Positions 57,152 through 64,000 of a stretch of DNA of 64,000 bases are shown one piece after another (position 1 is the stretch's first letter; every line of letters starts with the position of its first letter). Under the pieces are notes generated by a model. It saw only the letters and a list, made by a program, of their open reading frames with translations, searched no databases and was not told the origin of the DNA. This DNA comes from Pteria penguin (Eukaryota > Mollusca > Bivalvia > Pterioida > Pteriidae): positions 4,094,501 through 4,158,500 of the forward strand of contig CM068589.1 in the NCBI GenBank assembly GCA_035048485.1. Reading direction: 5' to 3'. The translations under genes and the position numbers were made by a program.

Positions 57152-58235
57152 AGAAGTCAAAGTAGGTAACCTTCCAGTATAGAAGGTGTCAAATCTGTAT
57201 AGAATAATCAAAATCGGTCTCAGTCCAGAATATTATTTAAAAGTCTAAATAATGAGATATCATATGGAGTAATAAGAGTCTCGTAACAACCATAGACCTT
57301 CCTCATTGACGTTGCTAGTCTAGCACATATCTAACTCTGGTTGAGTAGCTTATTTGAAAGTCGCAATTTGGTATTGGGCATCCAACGGAAAGCATGGTTA
57401 TACTCTGTGTAGAGTAGCGTAGGAACGTGGTCATAAATAAGTACAATTACTATTTGTTCAACTCTTTATTTAAGAGAGACAATAACCTCGGTCATCTGTA
57501 ACAAAAGAAAGATAATAGTAATAATTGTATAACAATACATGTGTGTGAATATAAAGGGATATTATCATCATTATCCTCTAATTTCGGAGAAGCAGTTCTA
57601 AAAAAGTCATTTAATCATAAACATCTTGGACTAACTTTCATGTCAGATGTTCAATTGACCATTAATGTCGAAAGACAACATAATATCTAAATACGAAGTA
57701 GAATTACTACTTTCTGTGGTTTCTTTGACCTCCAGTTCACTTGGACAGATGATGCTTAGGTAACCGACGAATGAAGGATTATTAATTGAAAGCAAGTCAT
57801 CAACAATGTATATATCTGTAAGTGAAATTGAAGCCAAGAGCCAATTGTTTCTTTCATTGCTAAAGCAAAGACTGAATGAATTCAGCTTCGTATGAGTAAA
57901 GGAATATGTCAGCCAGAAGCGGAGCACAGTTAGTGCCCATTGGAATGCCGACAATTTGTTGAAAAACTTTCCTCCAAACACCCCAAAAATGTTATCGATA
58001 AGAATGTTCAATATCTGGATGACATCTGTTTCAGTGTATTTATTTTTGGAATCAGAATTCTCCCTAACAAAGTAACTTTTATCATGGCCTAAAACTATAT
58101 ATTTGAATTTGCGGCTTCCGTTTTAGTAGTAAATGCATTTTGAATAATTTCCGCTAACTTTTTTTTCTTTTAATTTCTGATGAGGGATCGTTGTGTAAAT
58201 AGTCGAAAAGTCAAAAGAGTTGATAGTAATCTTTT
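56890..58235 (-). pseudogene. Penelope-like element copy 8, inserted in unit C
   Basis: The minus strand carries SFDFSTIYTTIPHQKLKEKK (motif A, Asp present; 58230-58150) and an IVVFG.K..FNKLSAFQWAL segment with a frameshift in the GIPMGTNC motif. Then come VDDLLSINNPSFVGYL (motif C, both Asp present), ELEVKETTESSNSTSYLDIM and LSFDINGQLN (58011-57643). Further C-terminal pieces (near 57360-57230) and the 3' tail follow down to about 56890. Several stops and shifts kill it. A (TA)n expansion lies in the tail (57093-57149), where copy 1 has only TTTATATATG. Unit B shows the uninterrupted insertion site (46795-46830). Confidence 0.8.
57093..57149. repeat. (TA)n microsatellite inside PLE copy 8 tail
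   Basis: Pure TA, grown from a TTTATATATGG seen at 7748-7760 of copy 1 in the same orientation. Confidence 0.9.
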
Positions 58236-58689
58236 TTTTCAAAATGTAATAATATTCCATACAGAGTCGCTTCCTTGCAAGAAAATGTGAATTTCTACCT
58301 AACGGGTGAACATCTCGAATGATATAAAAGCGATACAACATTAATCAATGTGCATTATATATTAATGTCATTATATTTCTCATAATATGAAACTATCAAC
58401 GGGCTTAGTTTGGTAGGAAAACTATGAAAGGCTGTTGTGCGATTCGGGGTCAGTGAAAATAACGTGCATTTCGCATTATAGAAACCTAATATAAATTCTG
58501 GCCATACATGTATAAATTTCCATCATTTAACGAGGACTGAAGGTCTTCTAGAACTTGTTGTCGTTTATTGACCTTCTATGGCTGTAGTTTGGAATACCAC
58601 TCAATATATTAAATGAATTCACCTCTTGCTCATGACTTCAAAATGTGTTTAATGTTAGTGTTGTAAATTTTCTATATGCAGATATAAGA

Positions 58690-59042
58690 AACTAGATTGG
58701 GCATATCGCTGAACGGGACTATCGGTGAACAGGACTTAACCCCCCGCAGCAGAAATGTGTCGGTACGACACAAATGCCCCTGCTAACAGCTATCTTTGAA
58801 TATAAACAAGGTTCAGCCATATGCAGTGCAGATTTTCTCAATTCAAAGTCCCATACTTCATGAAAAAAAATTTCAGCAGAGTTGCCTCCCTTCATGCACA
58901 TCTACATATGCTGCCCTACCTACACGTGAAGTTTGGTGAAATTCTGATGAATGGTTTGGGAGGAGTTGCGATTACAAGGTTTCGGAATGACAGAATGACG
59001 GAATGACAGGGTGCAACAGTATATGTTCCCGGCGATATATAC
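58690..59042 (+). mobile_element. non-autonomous element (GGGCATATCGC type), inserted in unit C
   Basis: Starts TAGATTGGGCATATCGCTG and ends GTTCCCGGCGATATATACAC after GACAGAATGACGGAATGACA. The flanks (TTCTATATGCAGATATAAGA / AAAATATTAATAAATAAACA) correspond to continuous sequence in A (34410-34445). No coding capacity. Confidence 0.6.
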
Positions 59043-59494
59043 ACTGACAACCGATTACAAAAATATTAATAAATAAACAACTCATAGCTTATGTTCGTTT
59101 ATTATGCGTCAAATCTTCCTGTTTATCACAGACTACGGAGATTATGCCAGCTTGGAATGGAATTTCAGTCAAATTCTATATTTAAATATATCAAAACATT
59201 TGAGGAATGTAGACTTCAAATGTGTGTTTTCGTATTTTTGTTATTTTAACCTTTTACTTCGTAGAATGCTCCCATAAATGAAATAAAATTAGTATGAAAG
59301 CGCTCTAGCATAACTGATCGATTTGCAGAAATAGAGACATATACAGATGATATATTATTACATGTACATAAAAGGTTAACAACAGGACAAATTTGCCATA
59401 TTTTCAAGTAGTACGTTTACCGTCCATCTCAATATTCAGTGGACGAGTGAGGTAAAAAGCGCAGGAAAGAATTAAGAAATAGAAATAAAAAACC

Positions 59495-59765
59495 AAGAAC
59501 TACCGAAGGGTAAATCATATCTCATAGACCATAGAATAAAAGGACAATATCGTGCATAGTGTCATATTCAGACAAATGCGAACCCCAATAAAATCGATTT
59601 GAGCCAGGAGCGCAGGAGGAGTAAGATTCCCCTGGTTGAATGCAACACCCAACTTTTCAAGTCTAGGAAATAAATACATAAATATACACGTATGAACACA
59701 CGAAGGAGATAAGAACACGAGGTCAAATTTTCCTATTCAAGGCATGAACTGTTGTTTGGCCGTTG
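59495..59765 (-). mobile_element. Penelope-like element 3' tail, inverted, in unit C
   Basis: CCGAAGGGTAAATCATATCT, AGGACAATATCGTGCATAGT, CAATAAAATCGATTTGAG and GGTTGAATGCAACACCC are the reverse complement of the tail at 46490-46745. Confidence 0.75.
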
Positions 59766-59779
59766 CTACCTAAACGAAA

Positions 59780-60128
59780 ATGGCGTCGTCTGCTGGGTCA
59801 CCAGAGTTAAATCTGCTCGCAGAACTATCCCCGGAGGAACTAAAATGGCTCCTGGATGAATTTGAAGTTGATTTACCAATTACCAACGATCACGATGCCA
59901 CAGACATTGATGTAGGTGCTTTTATTGAGGGTCAAAAAAGATAACACGATAAAAGCGACTGTTAGAGATATCAGAAATGTACAGCGGTGGCTGTGGGGGG
60001 TTAAAAGGGAACCTCGGGCAATTGAAAATATCATTCCAAGCAGATTAAACGAACTACTTTCTGAAATGTTTATCAGCATAAGAAAAGAGGATGGATCAGA
60101 GTACGATCCTGCCCAAGCTCGGGCCTAG
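59780..60128 (+). pseudogene. Crypton-like (KIAA1958/KCTD1-type) N-terminal fragment
   Basis: ATG at 59780 gives MASSAGSPELNLLAELSPEE then LKWLLDEFEVDLP and DIDVGAFIEGQ. A one-base shift in the AAAAAA run (about 59934-59939) brings in KKDNTIKATVRDIRNVQRWL, then REPRAIENIIPSRLNELLSE and MFISIRKEDGSEYDP before a stop at 60126. The N-T-x-x-x-T ... ELxxxLxxFxxxVRxxDGxEYxP pattern is that of the N-terminal core-binding region of Crypton tyrosine-recombinase proteins. The catalytic Arg/His/Tyr domain is absent, so the fragment is truncated. Assignment from remembered family pattern. Confidence 0.6.
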
Positions 60129-60249
60129 TTACCGCCCAAATACGTCGGTCGGGAATATTTCACGATACTTAGTCAATAACCTATAAGTATTTTCTCAAAT
60201 CAAGTATAGGTAACACGTTAAGATTTGTAGCTTGTATGGTCAGATCCCA

Positions 60250-61690
60250 AAATAGAAGGTGTTTCCTTTGGTGTTCAAAATACTAGTAATGTTTTCTCAT
60301 GCATTCATGCAAGTGTAGATATTCAAAGAAAGACACATGTACCTTAAATAAAGGAATGTAAAATTTCTATAAGAATGTACTGACAATGGATTGTTCTTCC
60401 TTCCCTTTCCTGTTTTCCTACAGTGTGTGTATTGTGTAATAACTGAGTTTCCTTATGTTATTTTAAGTACACGTACAATTTGCCACATTTTGAAGTAATA
60501 CGTGTACTGTCCTTCTCAATATTCAGTGGACGAGTGAGGTATCAAGCGTAGGAAAGAATTAAGAAATAGGAAATACATTTTTAAATACCGTTTACTTAAT
60601 CATAATCATAATTATCATTTCTTTTTACAATTTTATCTTATTTATTTACATGTATTTGTTTCATTTTATTTTGAAATTGGGGAAACGCGGGTTCTTTGCA
60701 TTAAGGATCAACAACAAGATTGATTATCTCAGATAAGCTGAAATAGCATATGTTAAATTGAATTTAGTACCATTGTTCATCCTTACATTGATTCATATCA
60801 CTTATAAATATGTTTCAATGGTAGAATGAGAAAGCATTTGAAATATTTTGTGTGCATGTCCTTGGTGATTGTGTCATACAGCTTTGTCAGATGTCTTCTG
60901 TTTTTTCTCTTAAATAGATAGAAATATATTTCTAGAATATATTGTTCTAGACCAATGTTTCGTTCTGCAAAATCACATTATTAAAGATATATAATTATTT
61001 CTGAATCTGGTTCAAGTTCAAAGTAACGAATCTGGTCAACAGAGCAATGAATGGAGCAATCAGGCTTTAGACCATGACTTCTACTGGAAACAAAGACGAC
61101 CTCGAAGAATATAAAACGTTTATTAGTCAAAGGGGACAAAATGTGTTTACGCGAATCTGTATCAAAATTGGGGAGATGAATTGGCCCCATCTCTTGCACA
61201 TCCTGTGATAACGGAATCACAGGAGTTACCTTCTAATCGAAGGAGATTGCTTTGGTGTTCAAAACTACTAGGAATGTTTTTCATGCATTCCTGAAGTGTA
61301 GATATTCATATAAATATAAATATGACTTATAATGAAGAAATGTAAAACTTCTATTAGAAATCACTGACAACGGATTGTTCTTCCTTCCCTTTCCTGTTTT
61401 CGTAGTGTGTGTATTGTGTAATAACTGAGTTTCCTTTTGTTATTTTAAGTACACGTACAATTTGCCACATTTTGAAGTAGTACGTTTACTGTCCCTCTCA
61501 ATATTCAGTGGACGAGTGAGGTATCAAGCGCAGGAAAGAATTAAGAAATAAGAAATAGATTTGTAAAATACCGTTTATTTTATTATTATCATCATTTTTT
61601 TTTCTAATTTTGATGAAACAGTCCATACATGTTTGTCATTGTTAATTTTAAAATTTTTAGTTCCTATGTTATTCCTTCTTTCCTTTCAAT
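60250..61690. repeat. internal tandem duplication in unit C (period ~983 bp)
   Basis: TTTGGTGTTCAAAATACTAG at 60268 recurs (two changes) at 61252. CACATTTTGAAGTA.TACGT at 60483 recurs at 61465, as does GGACGAGTGAGGTATCAAGC. A and B have this block once. A third, older occurrence lies at about 59290-59490. Confidence 0.75.
60855..60920 (-). repeat. dispersed repeat family R1, inverted fragment
   Basis: GTGTGCATGTCCTTGGTGAT, TGTGTCATACAGCTTTGTCA, GATGTCTTCTGTTTTTTCTC: reverse complement of the start of the copies at 15455 and 15680. Confidence 0.7.
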
Positions 61691-62124
61691 TTCCGAAAGA
61701 AGATATTAATGCATTAAATATGAATGTAAGTTGATGTTGGTCTAAATGTTTTCTGTTATTTAACACTACCATTAAGTCTATGATGTCTCGATGATAAACA
61801 CAAACCCTGTGCCCTCTGTCGCACTGACCCGAATTTTTTGCTTCCGAATAACTGAGATACAAATTATTATAAAACAAATATAAGTCAATTTAGTAACTTG
61901 TTTGCTCTTTATACTATTTACACTTTCCGTTTCCACAGTCTCACTCTTGAGCATCACTTAACCTCACAGTACCCAAGGCTAGCTATCTGTCAATTCGAAA
62001 CGCATGAAAGAAACTTTTGCCACAGTACCACAGTATTTGAAATCGGTACAGAATAACAGAATAAAATTGCTTGTGATTATCCTCGGCATTTCACGGAAAA
62101 CAGCACTTGTCTCGACACAGTATA

Positions 62125-63010
62125 GTAAACAAGTGGCCCAAAGTGGGCTTGTGTCAGTCACCTAGGTACAAGTTACTTATTCAACTGACTGCTTGATAAA
62201 TTTACAAATTTATATTCTCTGGACAGTATTGCGTTAAGACTACATTTATTAAAAACAAATAACATTAATCCATGAGTACTTCTTTTGTCCCAAGTCTCAT
62301 CGAATTCCTACAAGCGATTCTGGAAAAGAAGTTGAAAATGGAAAAAAAATATGCCTTACCCCCTTTTGTTTTGAAAGTCTTAATTCAAAATCCATGCAGG
62401 TATCGGCAAATCAGACTTTCAAACTGGAACTTAACAAGACATTAGGCAAAAGAATACAGTCCACACAAAGTGAACCACACATTAATTATCTGTTAAAATG
62501 TAGTTAATGTATCAAAGTAAACCAATGAAGTTATATTATGAACTGACATTAAAGTGGCACAAATAAGCATACATTTCCATCAAGTACAGTGAGCTTGAAT
62601 CAAGGAGATTCCATTAATGACAATACTTTAGGCGAAATTCTATGCAACATTTGTTGATGAAAAGTCAAAATGTGTTAACCAATACGAGCCCTTGGCAGCC
62701 ATATTTATTGAAAAATCAGGTTGAAACACACAACCTTTGTAGAGAACGTAAGACTAGCTCTTCCTGTAATGTTTAAAGAAATTCAATGCTGCAGTTTTAA
62801 AGGAGATGTCCAAAATGAGTCAACCAGTCAGAACCTATTTGTTGAGGGATTATCGTGTTGAAATACTCAAACTTAAAAGAGGATCTTGAATACTTTCTAT
62901 GATGTATAGCTTGAGGAAATTCTTCGTAGCTGATGCAGAGGAGAAGTGAAAATTACATCAGCAAATCAGGATCCTCAACCGTATTTGTTGAGGGATCCCT
63001 GGCCCAACAT
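62125..63010 (+). mobile_element. decayed relative of the element at 54199
   Basis: Starts AACAAGTGGCCCAAAGTGGG with TCACCTAGG. Internal blocks repeat GTCAAAATGTGTTAACCAAT, CCAAAATGAGTCAACCAGTC, AGAACC and ATTTGTTGAGGGAT, corresponding to AAAATGTGTCAACCAATCAG of the better copy. Ends near GGCCCAACATATAGC. Heavily diverged. Confidence 0.6.
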
Positions 63011-63106
63011 ATAGCAACATAGAGAGGCCTCCGGGAATAATAGTTTAGTTGGGAGACGCGATAAATTGGCCACGCCCCTTTCTTAAGGGATCATGTTCTG
63101 GTGAAC

Positions 63107-63335
63107 TCTGATTCTGTTTCAGTCACTGAAACTATTATTTCCCATTGGCAATCAATGGCCTGACCATACATGTGCATGTGGCACGAAATGTAACAAACAC
63201 GGTTCAAAAACTACCTTGTAGGTCACGTTTACACTGAAGTGAAACATACGAAAGCTGGGGATGTAAAAATTTCATTCCTACAAATTTCTAGCCGATCCAC
63301 TAATTTGTTGAAAATAAGAGTTCACCAGAATGGCA
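63107..63335. repeat. 229-bp segment bounded by 14-bp inverted repeats
   Basis: TTCTGGTGAACTCT (about 63108) and AGAGTTCACCAGAA (about 63320) are perfect complements. A nested pair (GGGAATAATAGTTTA at about 63034 / TGAAACTATTATTTCCC at 63125) overlaps it. Could be a small MITE. No coding similarity. Confidence 0.45.
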
Positions 63336-64000
63336 CTCCTTACTGGGACTTACCAAATCTTCATCCACAATTGGACAAATGAAAAAAAGAAATGGTTTTA
63401 CTCAGATTGTGAAGTCCTTTATATAACATCAATTAATTTCAAATTAATTATCTTTATGGAAACACAGAACCATAATACATGAAATAGCAATTATCTTGAA
63501 ATTATTAATTTTGCATTTGTTCAATTGCATATCAAATCAATGATGTCTTTATTAAAAATGTCTTTGCCAAAAAGTGACACCTGAAAAATATAGTTTAGTA
63601 AAGTAAACGTAAGTAAAAATATTGAAAAACATAAATAACTATACGAAAAATAACATGAACAATTTCATAACAACTTGTTACTGATAAATATGTTCAGTTA
63701 TATAGCAATGACAAAATTATATTACAATCACACAAATGACAAATATTAAACACAAAATCTCACCTACTGAGCCTGTGACTGCAATTTGACAACTGCAATT
63801 TAAATCTGCTTTGCAATACTGTATGTATATATGCTGCAATCATGAAGCTCATATTGGTATGTTTCGTTTTCAAAATTACAGTTATTGAAGCAAAAAGGCC
63901 AATATTTTTCACTTGACTACAATTTGCTTATTTAATGAGCAGCTTAAAGGAAGGTACGTACCATTGAGTAATACTCAGTTACTTAGAATTAATCTTGCCC
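63336..64000. other. no gene recognised
   Basis: AT-rich sequence without clear motif or repeat identity up to the window end. Confidence 0.5.

Larger units (their letters stand above)
56860..62130. repeat. segmental duplication unit C (partial)
   Basis: Anchors shared with A/B: CTATTTTCTGAAATAG (56865), TAATAATATTCCATACAGAG (58246), GAGATTATGCCAGCTTGGAA (59138), GAATGTAGACTTCAAATGTG, GTGGACGAGTGAGG, TCTGGTCAACAGAGCAATGA (61030), and GCATCACTTAACCTCACAGT (61951). It lacks the SINE and minisatellites of A/B and the GPCR part. It is interrupted by PLE copy 8, a non-autonomous element, a PLE tail and a Crypton-like fragment, and has an internal ~983-bp duplication. Confidence 0.75.

Overview
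This is a eukaryotic, AT-rich, gene-poor and repeat-dense window that looks like nuclear DNA from a bivalve mollusc. That placement is an inference. It rests on tRNA-derived SINEs ending in GATTGATTG / CCAATCAACC-type tails, many Penelope-like retroelement (PLE) copies, short non-autonomous elements with GCTCACCTGAG-type ends, abundant (TA)n, (TAA)n and (GT)n microsatellites, a multi-exon receptor-like gene, and intronless lineage-type orphan GPCRs. There is no bacterial-style operon structure, and most long open frames are microsatellite translations.

Left part (1-12 kb). A THAP/DDE_Tnp_4 (ISL2EU/Harbinger-type) transposase remnant comes first. It is followed by a decayed pogo/Tigger-like DNA transposon whose two matching 26-bp terminal inverted repeats lie about 5.1 kb apart (1567-6658) around a frameshifted transposase. 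Then come a non-LTR retrotransposon fragment and a rearranged PLE.

Middle-left (12.3-24.2 kb). Seven exons with canonical GT/AG borders and fully consistent phases join into one 714-nt reading frame (237 codons plus stop). It would encode a signal-peptide, Cys-rich, single-pass membrane protein with an acidic tail. Its introns hold a SINE of each of two types, a four-copy 349-bp tandem repeat between two long (TA)n tracts, a PLE 3' end and other repeats.

Middle (26.5-34 kb). An intact intronless class A GPCR gene (26668-27756, +) is followed by a second-type PLE split by a ~1.25 kb insertion, a 459-bp near-perfect foldback MITE, and a PLE N-terminal fragment.

Right half (34-62 kb). A tandem segmental duplication: unit A (about 33990-45050), unit B (about 46760-56640) and a partial unit C (about 56860-62130), with PLE sequence at or near the junctions. 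A carries an intact GPCR paralogue (43315-44427, -) and a GPCR fragment. B carries the corresponding GPCR as a pseudogene (homopolymer frameshifts and an internal deletion with templated filler) and another fragment. The units differ mainly in minisatellite expansion (25-bp, 23-bp and ~60-bp arrays) and in insertions whose empty sites can be read from the sister unit. The last 2 kb hold a decayed non-autonomous element and no recognised gene.

Likely functional genes: the seven-exon membrane protein gene and two GPCR genes. Nearly everything else is mobile or tandem repeat DNA.
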